A DNA stretch of 64,000 nucleotides from Sarcomyxa edulis (lineage: Eukaryota > Basidiomycota > Agaricomycetes > Agaricales > Mycenaceae): NCBI GenBank assembly GCA_009761415.1, contig QUOL01000009.1:62001-126000 (forward strand), in the 5' to 3' direction. Within the stretch, counting starts at the first letter, position 1. Every line of letters starts with the position of its first letter. The notes beneath the pieces are model-generated. The model searched no databases. It was not told the origin of the DNA and saw nothing but the letters and a program-made list of their open reading frames with translations. A program made the translations under genes and the position numbers. Shown one piece after another: positions 33,063-45,034 of the stretch.

Positions 33063-34570
33063 TCACATCCCGGCAAAACCAGATAATATCCTCTCAGTAA
33101 GATCCATACTACTCTCCCAAAGCTTCCCCGCCAACTCCACATTCTTCGCATCATCACTAACACCCACCGTTGCAATCTTCCCATACGGAACCAAATAAGC
33201 TCCACTGAACTCTTTGTCACGAGCCCTCACATCCCTCGACGTAGCAGCAAACAACGCCGTACAAGCTCCATCCAACGGACTCTGCGCTAACCTTCCAACT
33301 ACGAACCGGAGAATGGGACCTACGAGGAACACAGAGCCAGCACTCTTCAACACCGTTTCAGTTGCTACACCTCCGGGGTTGACTGAGATGGAAAGTGCGG
33401 GGGATGATGCTGACTCAAATTTTCGTTGAAGTTCTGATGCGAAGAGGATGTTGGCGAGTTTCGAACGCGCTATACACGAAGTTAGTTGGGTGGGGGAATG
33501 CATCTTGCATAGGGATACTCACCATATCTAGCATATCTCGCGAATATCCCATTTGGTGACTCAGGCGACGCTAGCGGGTCGTTGATCTCATCAAGAGTGA
33601 GGAATTTACCCTCTGGAGGCGCACGGCTGTGAATCTCGGACGATACCTGAGAGATGTTGACGTTGAGCTCTTCTACTACGGGGTTATGTTGTAGATTATA
33701 TTACATACCGTGACGACGCGTACGTCCGCCCCAGGAAGCTTCGACGTGGATATAAGCAGCGGTAAGAGGCGTTGTGTGAATGTGAATGCGGCGAAGTGAC
33801 TGAAGACGCGTCAAAATTCAAAGCAAAGTCAAAGCTGGTTCGTCTCAAACCAAAATAATTATAGTTAGAGGAGGCTTACTTGACAGCCAAAGTATCTTCC
33901 AACCCATCCTTCGTCTTCCCATAATCATGGCTCATACTACAATCATCAGATATCATCATAAGCACTCATACGTTAGGCATGTAGACGGTTCTTGGTACCT
34001 ACATCCCAGCGTTATGGACTACAATCCAATATCAATAATCGTACCACCCCATGGCCTTTAAACTATGAGAAAGAAGAAGAGAAAAGACGCACTCAAAATA
34101 TCAATCCTAGACTCCACCTCCAAAAACGTATCCGCGGCATCCCTAGCGCCCTGGATCGTGCTCAGATCGAGATGGAGGAAGACGAGCTTTCCCTTCGTAA
34201 TAGTAGTAGTATGTTCTCCCTTCACCTCCAGTTCTTGCGGTTGACCCTCAATCAAACGAATAACATCCCCAACAGCCCTCTCATCCCTTGCGGCGATGTA
34301 GACTTTCGCACCATGATTGTAGAGTTGTTGGGTGATGTGGAAGCCCATTCCGCGGCTACATGAGCGATAGCATTAGCAAAAACCATAGAACCAGGCAAGG
34401 ATGGATAGTCAAAGCAATAAAAACAGCAACAATACATGGATGGTGCCGTGAGCGATAGCAACCAGCCAGGAATTGGAGTAGGAGAGCACGTACTTCCCAC
34501 CAGTGACGATCGCGACCTTTCCCGTCAAATCGGGGATATCTGTGAGAGGGCTGAATTTGGGCTTGGACAT
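33063..34570 (-). CDS. Short-chain dehydrogenase/reductase SDR-1
   Basis: An NAD(P)-dependent oxidoreductase of the retinol dehydrogenase / WWOX-like classical SDR group. The start is MSKPKFSPLTDIPDLTGKVA (ATG at 34570). The first splice creates TGGNRGMGF, the glycine-rich cofactor motif. FLHLDLS and a spliced NAG follow, then RVVTVSSEIHSR with the catalytic Ser and RYARYGRSKLAN with Tyr-x3-Lys. The C-terminus has SVNPGGVATETVLKSAG. About seven exons; all motifs intact. Divergent from the P450 at 35195, with 624 bp between. The same pair is repeated at 59968-64000, where SDR-2 is the close paralogue. The pairing suggests sequential oxidation of one small molecule, such as alcohol to ketone after P450 hydroxylation. 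Confidence 0.88.
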
Positions 34571-35194
34571 GTATGCGATATGTGAGATGTAGAGGGGGGT
34601 GTAAGTAGTCAACTTGGAGATGTGAAGGGGGTGACACTGATAGTACGAGTCGACGGCGACTTGAAGGAGTGTGCGAGAGTGAGACTTGGGGCTAGGGACG
34701 GCCGATGATTTGAGCGTGTTCTTCCTTGCAATTGGGGATATGTTCCATTATTACATGGGCGTCGTTGTAGATTAGAATATGCTGCCAGTGGTCGAAAAAT
34801 CGGACACGGTCTCGAGACCGTGACGAGGAGCTCCGACACCGCCGTCACGCGTCACGCGTCACGCCCACGGTCCACGTTCCTTGCTTCAAGTCGCCCGCAT
34901 CGATTCTCCTTCTTTTCCTTCGAAATTCTAGCTTTCTCTCTGTCTCAAAACGACTACGTATACCATCTCCAATAGCGCCACTGGCACTAATAACTAAATC
35001 AACAGACTAACAGTTTGGGGCTCGATTACTAATACAAGCGCACTATCACCTTCGTCGATACGTTCAAGCTGTCAATAGGTACCATGATTACCATGAATAC
35101 AATTATCAGTCAAAAATGGATTCCATACTCGCATCGGCTGCTTCGACTTGGGCCCGCTTGAATTTGTGTCTCTTACGAGCGGACCACAACGTCC
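34571..35194. promoter_or_regulatory. Bidirectional promoter of the SDR-1/P450-1 pair
   Basis: 624 bp between divergent start codons. No specific operator was recognised. Equivalent to 61284-61827 in the second pair. Confidence 0.5.
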
Positions 35195-37822
35195 ATGGTT
35201 TCCCCTACTGTCGATGTCTATTATCTAGTCTCTCTGGCTCTTGTGCTCGTCGCTGCCCTCTACTTTCACTCATGGCATCATCCGAAAAACAAGCTTCCTC
35301 CAGGCCCCTGCGGAATACCTCTCCTCGGGAATTTATTCCAAATTCCGCGATATCAGTGGCTTCGGTTTACTGAATGGAGAGATCGATACGGTATGCCAAT
35401 GTTCCACCATTCTGTCTTGTCCGTCCTATGTATGTTTAATATTCAATATCGATAGGCCCGATCATCTATCTCAATCTCGCTGGACAACCCATCGTAGTCC
35501 TTAATACGCATAGCGTAGCTGCTGATCTGTTAGGTGGGTACTCATTCGTCTACATATTCATATACACTCCGATCAAACCTCAAAAACCCTAACTTCTCTT
35601 ATGTCTACAACGGCACGCCCTTACTTCCACTGGAAAAACCTAATCGCACTTCTTACTGACACTGGTACTGGCACTGGCACAGATCGTCGCTCGAGCATAT
35701 ACAGCGATCGTCCACGATTCATCATGGCCGGCGAGATCCTAACAGGCGGGATCTTCATGGCGTTTGCTGAGTACGGTGATTTGTAAGTTGTATCGTATTC
35801 TTACGAACATCGTGATGCACCCGATTGACTGATGGGATTTTACTTCACCCTAATTATGAAGATGGCGCAGACTACGTCGTGCAACACACGATGGTTTTAG
35901 CGCTCGTGCCGCAGCTACCTATCGTCCTTTACAAGAACGAGGAGCTGCTCGACTCGTTTCTGACCTCTTGTCGGATCCGGAGTCTTGGGATGATCATTTG
36001 AAACGGTATTGTATCGTATCTTCATCCCAGTCATTCTCTTGCTCATTCGAGTGACATTATGATCGAACTGACTGACTGGCCATAATCACATCGCAGATCA
36101 ACAACCTCAACCGTCCTCTCAGCGATCTACGGCTCCCCACCCAACAACAACCCAAACACCAACACCAACACCATCGACATCGACACCAAAAACGCCCCAA
36201 TCATTGAAAAAATCAATACGATCAGTAACCGAATAGTCCGAGCAGCTCTTCCAGGAACGTACCTCGTCGATACGTTCCCAATCCTCCGATATCTTCCAGA
36301 ATGGATGGTTCAATGGAAAAGGGAAGGTATGCAGCATCATCGTGAGGATAGTATGTTCTTTGAGGGACTTTTGGGGGGTGTGGAGCGTGAGGTGAGTGTC
36401 CGACTTGTTTATCGTGTTCAATATACGTCGTGTTTCTGAACAGATACGGACCATTGACTGCAGAACTCCGAGCACCATCAACCTTGTTTCGCAGCTACCC
36501 TTCTGCAGACCTCACAAAGACATGGCTTGACTAGAAAAGAATCAGCTTGGCTGGCCGGATCAATGTTGTGAGTGAAACACTATCTAAGTCCTCGCATTAT
36601 TGTCTTATACGTCTTCTCAGTGGAGCAGGTGCTGAGACCGTACGTCAGCCGATTCCTCTCAATTCTCCTTCAAACTTCCTCTAAATGCTCTGTTCTGTTC
36701 TCTCTGTAGACAGCCGCCGCTCTATCGGTATTCTTCCTCGCCATGGTCCTATATCCCGATGCCATGCGCAAAGCCCAAAACGAGATAGATAGTGTCGTGG
36801 GTCGTGACAGACTACCAAGCTTCTCGGATCAAGATGATCTGCCTTATATCCGTGCAATGGTCAAGGAGGTTTTGCGATGGAGGCCTGTAGCGCCTTTAGG
36901 TTGATATCCAAGTCTTCAGTTCCTTCGCTCGGTAGTCGGTCAGTGGCACTGACGATAAGCTTATTTCTAGGTCTAGCAAGGAGATCCGTACAGGTGAGTA
37001 AGGTCTACCTTCACACACAAGTCACTGACAGTCGTCGATTGGGGTTGACGCTCTTCAGGATGATTGGTACAACGGTTACTTCATACCAAAAGGCGAGTCC
37101 AATATCCTACTTAATTTAGTATGGATATTCGCGAGTCTGATGAACTGCACAGGTACCATCGTCATGCACAATACTTGGTGAGTATTGAGAGTTCAATATC
37201 CAGTGCCACTGACGCGCGGCGTTCTGCTACAGGGCTATCAACAGGTCTGTAATCATCATTTCACGGCGATCGCAGAGCTCATGGGCTATAACTATCACTC
37301 AGGGACCCCGCAATATTCCCCGATTTCGACGAGTTTCGCCCTGAGCGATTCTTGGATTCGACTGGCAAGATAGATCATATCCCTCCGGATATGCATAACC
37401 AAGGCCACGCTACTTATGGGTTCGGACGACGGTACGTTGATAAATCACACACACACACACACACATATATAGAGAGAGAGATGTCTGGAATCCTGATCCA
37501 CGTTTTTGTTTTTGCCACAGTATCTGTCCCGGGATGTTAGTCGCCAACCAAGCGCTCTTCATTAACATCGCTACCGTTCTGTGGGCCGTCAACATTGAGA
37601 AAGCGTCGGATGCAAGTGGTGAACCTATCCTTCCTTCCAGGACCGATTGTGTCGACGAAGGTATAGTTGTGTAAGTGCTGCTTCTTGACTCGGTGGGGTT
37701 GAATGAGCCGTAATGTTTGGTCTTTTAGTCGGCCTGTCCCTTTCAGATGTGCGATCACTGCACGATTCGACAAGGATGGATTTTCTGCTTTCGAGAGGGC
37801 GATGGTCAAATTGACGGTGTAG
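35195..37822 (+). CDS. Cytochrome P450 P450-1 (secondary-metabolism type)
   Basis: A membrane-anchored haem monooxygenase. The N-terminal helix is YYLVSLALVLVAALYF, followed by the proline hinge LPPGPCGIPLLGN. Domain order: GEILTGGIFMAFAEYGDLWR (helix B'/C region, WxxxR), the I-helix GAGAETTAA (spliced across two introns), KEVLRWRP (ExxR), FRPERFLD, and the haem loop YGFGRRICPGM with the ligand Cys. The last exon ends at TAG 37820-37822. More than ten introns. One intron after FIPKG uses a GC-AG donor (GCGAGT) where the paralogue has GT. Another holds a CA/TA/GA microsatellite. No break seen. It belongs to the same group as P450-3 (closest) and P450-2. Substrate unknown. Confidence 0.88.
37446..37481 (+). 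repeat. Microsatellite in a P450-1 intron
   Basis: (CA)n followed by (TA)n and (GA)n, lying in the intron just after the first part of the haem-loop codons. Confidence 0.85.
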
Positions 37823-38474
37823 AACAAAGCTGCGGCCTCAGGTTACCGTTTCTCCATCTCCAGCATGTAGACGTCTAATATAAGTTCAATCATCGTGGGT
37901 GAGAAAGGTCAGTTAGAGCTTCAAGTTGAGCGCTCAGCGGGCAGGGCGATCCAGTACCTGTCACAACCTGTCACGGAGACTATCCAGCCGCAGACCTCGC
38001 AGACTTGCCGCGGACGACGAATCTTCGAGGCTTCGGCTTTCTTCGAATTCGGGACTTCGTCCCATATTGCAATGTTCTGTTCTGTATGCCGAGACCACCT
38101 CGATGAGATCAATATCTCTCCTACTTTCCTTCGGAGCTCGAGATGCTTTGTTGTTGCGAACACTCCAGGATAACAACTCTGCACAACTGCGGCAAACGAA
38201 TCACTACTACACACTTGTGGCCACGTCCGAGTCCTCTTTCGAGCTCAATCCGGTTTCCTTCGCGACACGAAAAAACGTCTAGATACCAGTCGCGGGGCTT
38301 ATGCTTGATACTAGAACAAACTCCCCTTACACTCTATCGAGGACGCCGAACACTCGACACTCTTTCTCTGGAAAACCGGGAAGCATTGATGGATTCAAGC
38401 TAGTGAAACTCTGAGTCGATCTAGAGCAGGGTATGGAACCTGGAGTCGATGCAGGCCTGTGCTACTTTCCGACA
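37823..38474. other. Intergenic
   Basis: About 650 bp between two genes on the same strand. Overlapping open frames on both strands near 37900-38280 show no family likeness. Confidence 0.45.
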
Positions 38475-41258
38475 ATGACGGTGGATTCTTCATCAAGATC
38501 GACTACAGCATCTGATGTGCAAGCAGTGCGAAGGTGAGCGTGTCGATTTCCAGCGCTCTCGATGACTTATTCAAGTGAGATGGACGCTAAGCGAGCGCTC
38601 GTCGTATCTAGAGTGCAGTTTGTGCGATCCCATAAATACCTCACGTACACGATCCCTGAGACTCAAACCGACGTCGTCTCAAAACATGCTCCTCAATCTT
38701 TTCACCCACAAAGACAAGCTCCCTACCTCGGAAGCTTTGATTCCCGGAAAGTCATCATTCCATTTCCAGGACAAAGATCGAGTTGGGCTTCTCGTCACCT
38801 CGGAGTTGAACAAGGCGCTCGAAGAGTGCAAATCCAAGGTCGCTCGCATATTCAAAGAGTGCAGAGCTAGAAACCGGAAATTCAGACAAGTACTGCGCCT
38901 CGTGCTCAATACGATTCGCGTCCTGATTTTTACCAGAGATATCGAGTTTGACCTCGAAAACGACAGAGAAAGATGTTTGCATGGCCTTGTAACCCAACCA
39001 ACTGACAGATTCAACCCTTCCGACGTACAACGAGTTACGCAGATCTTCGACGATCCTCAATTCTTCGTAGACGGCGCAGATTCCAATGATGTGGTCCAAG
39101 GCGCCCTTGGGGATTGCTGGTTTCTCTCCGCTTTGGCTACTATGGCCACCGCTAAGTTAGTTGAGAAATTTTGTGTCGCCCCTTTTTTCTCACAGATTGA
39201 TGCGCAGCGAGATGAGAAAGTGGGTGTGTACGGGTTCATCTTCTATCGCGATGCAGGATGGGTTGTGGTTATCATCGATGAGTCGGTATCATATGCTCCA
39301 CTCTGAAACGCGTATCTAATGAGCTTTCATAGTCTCTTATATACTAATATCCCGAAGTTTGAGGAACTCACAAGCATCGAAAGACAGCTCTACCACAATG
39401 ACAAGGAGAGAGACAATCAATCGGCTCGCAAGGGAGGCAAAAGCCTCTATTTTGCCAAGTCTGGCGCCCACGGCGAGACCTGGGTTCCTTTGATCGAAAA
39501 GGCATACGCAAAATTGCACGGTGATTATGCATCTTTGGACGGTGGATCTTCTTCCGATGCTATTGAAGACCTGACAGGGTGAGATCGACTAGTTTCTAAC
39601 TGCCTACATATATTCTGACATCCACAATCTTCGTAGCGGCGTGTCTACAGTTATAATCACAAAGGTTCGCCAGACTTGTTAATTCCTACACTTCTTACTG
39701 ACTCATTACTTGTCCAGGACATACTCGACACTGATCAATTCTGGAACGACGAGCTGCTTCGTGCCAATCACGACAGGGTCTTCACATGTGCTATCTCAGC
39801 GCTGGACACTTCACGCAACGGCCTTCCAGACGCCAGGGTCTACGGACTCGTTGGAAGCCACATTTATTCTATTCTTCGAGCTGTCGAGTGCAACGGAAAA
39901 CGGTTTGTAGTTATCCGAAATCCATGGGGCGAATCCGAGTGGACAGGCCCTTGGTCTGACGGGTCCAAAGAGTGGGACGCAGAATGGTTGAAATTCTTGC
40001 CTGCGCTGAACCATACTTTTGGAAATGATGGCCAGTTCGTGATGGAATGTAAGTGACATATTGATCGGTACCTACACGCACTTTTTAATCTGGGCAAACC
40101 CAGACAGGGACTTCCTCTCCAACTGGGAACGCATAGATCGCACTTTATTGTTTCCTTCAAACTGGGTGATGTCCTCTCAGTGGCTTTGTGTGACTTCTCG
40201 AAAATGTCCCTCAGCGTGGTCGCACGGGAACGTATCCTGTACGCCTCGATGTACCTATCGTCCTGTTTTTCAGCTAATCTGGTCTGACAGTCACGATAAC
40301 TCTTCCTGCCCCTTCGTCTACCGTGATTGTACTATCTCAAATTGACGCGCGATATTTCAACAATCTCTCAGAGAGATACATATGGTCCCTTGATTTTGTA
40401 TTATTCAGAAGAGGCGAAAAGGAAGCAATTGGCTCATCGTCCCCCAATTTCTGGTCCAGAAGCGTCAACTTAGAGGTGGACCTGGAGGCAGGAGACTATA
40501 TCGTTCATGTAACTTTCCTTTTTCCTACTCTCAAAAATGCTCTTGACGATGTGACCTGTTCTTATAGGTTCGTCTGGATCGAAGCGCTAACTCTGATTAT
40601 GTCGAACCAAATGATGAAACTACAAACTCCCGAAAACTTGCCAGAGTTTTGACCGAACGCGCAAAAAGCCACTCCGTTGCATCTAGTAAGTAGCTTGTTC
40701 TAAATTATATTTCTGGATTTCCTGGCTAAGCGGACCTTTCAGATTTCAAACCTGAGTGAGTCAAGCGATGTATTCCTTGCAACTTGATACTCATATTTTT
40801 TTCTCTTCAGAGTTCAGGCAGACCATCTCCCTATCGGTTTGGATACACTTGCCGGACACGATCTTACCGAGTTACGACAGAAGGAAGTCACCTCGGCACT
40901 GAATGAAGGCAAAGAGGAAGTAGTGACTTCCGAGAACGTCGAGGTGGTGCTCGTAGAGACAACAGCCATATCTGCTCAAGCATTCGAGTCAGGGAACGCT
41001 CCTACATCTGTAACTGATCACGCAGCCGCCTCAATAGATGCAGAAGGTGATTCCCCCGAAGAGCCTGGTTTACACGAAAATACTCCGTCTCCTAATTCAA
41101 AAGCACTGCCTCCAAATCCTGGCCCAGAGGTCAAGGTCGATACAGCCGAGTCAAACCGCATCTTCCTTGGTCTTCGCGTTTACTCTGCAAAAGACTCTCC
41201 TGCGACCGTTGGTGGGCAGCTCAGACATGAGATGGGGGCGACGTTAGAATCGAGCTGA
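38475..41258 (+). CDS. Calpain-like cysteine protease
   Basis: A papain-fold, calpain family (C2) protease, usually cytosolic. The catalytic Cys is in VVQGALGDCWFLSALATMA, the His in GLVGSHIYSILRAVE and the Asn in VIRNPWGESEWTGPWSDGS. Preceding conserved parts are LVTSELNKALEECKSKV and FDLENDRERCLHGL. After the protease core come two calpain beta-sandwich-like parts (WVMSSQWL, TITLPAPSTVIVLSQ, VDLEAGDYIVHVRLDR) and a C-terminal region ending in IFLGLRVYSAKDSPATV. About nine introns. The start is unsure: ATG 38475 gives a short first exon whose join to the long exon from about 38576 I could not settle. A 47-bp stretch near 38890-38936 could be an intron but fits only as read-through. Fungal homologues are often several per genome; role unknown. 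Confidence 0.8.
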
Positions 41259-41808
41259 TGGGTTGTATACTGTGATCATACTCACGTATTATGCTTATAT
41301 ATGTACAGCAAGACGGTTTATATATTTCCGTCTTGCAGCTCTCCTGACCCTGATAACTTCAAGCAAGACACAATACTACGCACAATACTACGCACCGATG
41401 GACCGCGACTGGCCGCCAACTCGCCGCTGTTTTAGCGCCTCTGTACCTTGCTAGCGTTCAGATCAGCTACGGAAAATCAACGGTCGACCACAGTGATCTT
41501 TGGCGCTGCAGCTTTACATATCTTTTACAAGTGAGATTGCCACCCTGACTACGTCAAGCTTGCAAGGACGAGTCGAACTTCACTGGGACCCTGCCAAATG
41601 ACAACGACCTGGTTGGTCTTGGTTCGGCCTATGCTCGAAGATAAGTGCGCTGCTTGACCGCCCCCGTGTCCGAGTCTCCATCATGGGAAATAGTCGAGAC
41701 TTATCAGTCGCTAAAGGAGATGTCAAGTTCCCGCCAATCTGAAAACCCAGGTAACTCCAGTCTCAAGAACTACTACCATCATCCTTGACCAGACTAAATC
41801 TCACCTCG
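41259..41808. other. Intergenic
   Basis: About 550 bp; 3' flank of the protease gene and promoter of the EthD gene. Nothing else identified. Confidence 0.5.
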
Positions 41809-42337
41809 ATGGCCATTCGTGTGACCGCTTTGATCAAAAGGCGTCCAGATATGACACAAGAGCAATTTAGCCACTACTGGTGAGCACGATTGTTCGTATA
41901 TACATATATTCTCTGATATCGTGATAATACAAGGGGGACACAACACGCGGAAATATTCAGTTCTCTCAAGATAGTCAAGCAGCGACTCATTCGTTACACT
42001 CAGGTATGTTTTCAAGCTTGCGAAGAGAGCAAACAAATGATTGGGCGTGTCCATGTAGTTCCATGTTCTTCCAGAACAATGCACAATCATGGCAAATATT
42101 GGGATCCCAGTTGCCCCCTACGATGGAGCTGCTGAATTCTACGTAGAAAAACTCGAGGATCTACTCGCGCTGTTCGCCAATGAAGAATATCAGAAGGTAA
42201 TACACGGCAAACCTTCATGTCGTCTGTCTGACGTATGTTTGTAGACTGCGGTTCAAGACGAGCCCAACTTCCTGGATCGGTCATCAGTGCATATCCTTGT
42301 GGGGGAAGATCAAGTGAAGTATCAGAAGGAAGTCTGA
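41809..42337 (+). CDS. EthD domain protein
   Basis: Four exons (41809-41879, 41934-42003, 42059-42196, 42245-42337) encode 123 residues: MAIRVTALIKRRPDMTQEQF, then SHYWWGTQHAEIF. This is the start of the EthD / dimeric alpha-beta barrel fold, and the His near residue 28 matches the conserved one. EthD-like proteins in fungi act as small cyclases, decarboxylases or helper proteins in aromatic and polyketide pathways. It sits at the left edge of the tailoring-enzyme block. All introns keep the frame. Specific role unknown. Confidence 0.85.
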
Positions 42338-42652
42338 CAACTAAGTCGTTTGTCTTAAGCGAAGTTTACAATACATACACTCGTATATTGTACGGCAGCC
42401 TTCCAGCTACAGTACTTCCTGAATCACATTTACTTGCTACACCAACGATGATGACAGTCACATAGTAAATCCGCTGAAACTGTACGGCTTCAAGGATCGA
42501 CGCTCATCAACGACGCTCATCAATTCTCGATTTTGTGCACGTCCTGGCGAAGACGAATATAAGTAAGTATGGTCGAAGCGAATGTATATCGGTTTACCTG
42601 TAGCGGAAAAGCGTTTTGACTTGGGTTGATACTGGCTTCGGGCACGTCTGTG
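42338..42652. other. Intergenic, convergent 3' flanks
   Basis: About 315 bp; nothing identified. Confidence 0.5.
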
Positions 42653-44112
42653 TTAACGCTTTGACTGAAAGCCATCTACAATACGACTATCAATCACCTT
42701 CATACGTCGTAATGAGAGACAAGAATAACTGACCGTGCTAGACGGATTCTGGAAGTCAATCATGACGCTAGCCATGACATCGGATGAGTCGTTACGAAGC
42801 TTTTGTCGCGCATTGAGGCTTCGTCAAAGCTTGAGCCTTACTGAATAGTATTTGAGACGATGATAGAGTAACTTACGAGGCAAGTAAAGAGTTCGAATAG
42901 ACTAGAGAAACTGAGGTCAGGTTCCAGATGAAACGTGTAGCCCAGACGGACCTTTGGCAAGGACAGTATAAAGCGCGATCCAGACAACTGATAGGATGAG
43001 CAGAATCAGTCAAAGACGCAGGGAAAACGGTGCGAAGACTCACAATTGTTTGGGACAGCTGTTTGGAACTGAAGATAAGACAATGAATAGGTTCAGAGGG
43101 GAGAGAAAAACAATCGAAAGGCTCAGGACTCACGCTGATAACTAGGGCGATTGCAGTCGCACTTGAACCAGGAGAGTAATGCATCAGGTTTGAGACAAGA
43201 GAACAGGATATCATAGATACCTGGTCACAACACCCGTCTCTGTGGTGCACATCAGTCAACAGATAAGAGAAGAAATAAGAGGCGACATACGAATCGTCCA
43301 CTTGACTAGCTGGTCCACTAATTTCATGGTACTAACAAGACAATTAATTCGCGGAACAGCGACCAGAGTCACACGCACTTTTCGAATACTGGCTTATGTT
43401 TCTTGAGGTAGTAGCATAGCAATGCCGAGATGAGGACATCAATTACAGCCTCCAATACCAAGTTGGTCGTAATAAGCCACCCCCATTTTGGATCGAATTT
43501 GGCAAGGTTGCTGATTTTGTAACCCTCCACGGCCACAACCAAGCCTGACGCAAGGCATAGCAGAGAAAGCCCGATGCAAAGAATTGTGAAGTACAAAGAG
43601 TTCGCGATCTTGCTAATGCGAACAGCGAACAAAATCTATCGAGGGGGACCTTTGAGATTTTGGGAGACAGGTCTGATCATAAGTAGATAATTCACCTGTA
43701 CCATGCATGTAATAAGGCTACCCGCTACGATTGAAAGCTCCAATTTATTGAATCTAGTGAGCTTCTGAGGCTGAGCATAGAGAGTTATGGTCGTGGTGTA
43801 AGATTCATCCGCAACCAGTATGGTATGGGCTAGTTCGAGGAGCCTATATATCGTAGAGGAAATCAAGTATCGTCTGAAAAGCGCGATACATTCTACTCAC
43901 CATATAAATGCAACCTGGAGCGTCAGTGAACACCGATGAAGAAGATATTTGATACTTAAAATCCTTACCGACAATTTGAGCATGATCCTATCTTTTGGGA
44001 AGGTCTGGTAGTACATGTAGGTCTGGAGTGTGAGAAATCCGAAAAAGAATGTTGACAGAAACGTTCCAATTTCTAAAGCACCAAGGGTACCCTGTGGTTC
44101 AAAGACGGGCAT
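42653..44112 (-). CDS. DUF6534-type seven-helix membrane protein
   Basis: Starts MPVFEPQGTLGALEIGTFLS (ATG 44112), then FFFGFLTLQTYMYYQTFPKD and, after a splice, VAFIWLLELAHTILV. Further helices are SIVAGSLITCMVQ, YFTILCIGLSLLCLASGL and WGWLITTNLVLEAVIDVLI. The domain after that splices to WTIQTGVVTSATAIALVIS, WIALYTVLAKVYSNSLLAS and LNARQKLR. The order TIQTG...KxYSNSLLAxLNxR is the hallmark of the basidiomycete DUF6534 family, plasma-membrane-like proteins of unknown function. Eight to nine short introns. The last exon and stop (42653-42655) are the least certain part. Confidence 0.8.
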
Positions 44113-45034
44113 GGTAGATTAAGATGTAGAAAGTGAGAGGGTATGATTCGAGCAAGTTGCTCTTGTAGCTGATTAGTGTTTATACCTGGAAGATGCGTTC
44201 CATATATCGGTACCCCCCAACGAGAATCAGCTCACGAACCAGAGGATGTGTTCGACAAACACACGATAAGCGACGGCTGATCTCCACCATTGGTCGACTG
44301 AAAGAGATAGCTAACACATGCTACTTCTTTGGCTCAAAGCAATTTGATTCGAGCGCGCTGGAAGGTATATCTGATCAGATGTTCGGATGAAGTGGTGATT
44401 CCGGAGAGCTGTGTCCTCGGGCTGGAGTACCATCACGGCTCATGAGAAGTGCCATAAGAAGAGCTAAGAATACTCGTGTACAGCTCCAGCATGTAGCGTT
44501 GATGTCACGGTAGCGCTCGAAAAAAGGGTGAGATGAAGTTGTAGGCAAGTCCCGACTCCCAGGTGTCAGGCGGCGATCAGGAGGCGTAAGTATAGCTATT
44601 AGGACTAGTACTAACATGATATGCATGGCACATCATATCAGAGATGCTGAGCCAGGGGTCCTGCGCAAGATCAATAACTTGAAGGCCGCGGTCCTTCTTT
44701 GATACTCCAGGGTTTCGACTCGGAGTCTTCCACGCCAGTCGACAACCAGCCGAGTCGAAGAAGCATACACGTAAGTTTGGCCTTATTTGACTGGACCGTT
44801 TGAGTTGGTCAGTTCACCTTCAGTTGGATCGATCGCACACGGATCTTCGGAACACGAACTTCAAAGGAGGAACTGGCACAGTACCATTAATATTCTACCA
44901 ATACCATAACTCATCTGAGCCAGGGTGTGCTGAAAGTTTCGACGTGCAGTAAACTAAATTCTTCAAAATTTCTCCCCCAATCGCAGCTACGCTGGTCCAT
45001 GAGGTACATTACGATACGTGCCTGTCATTCAGGA
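44113..45034. other. Intergenic
   Basis: About 920 bp. Possible promoter of the membrane protein on the left. No coding frame with family support on either strand. Confidence 0.5.
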
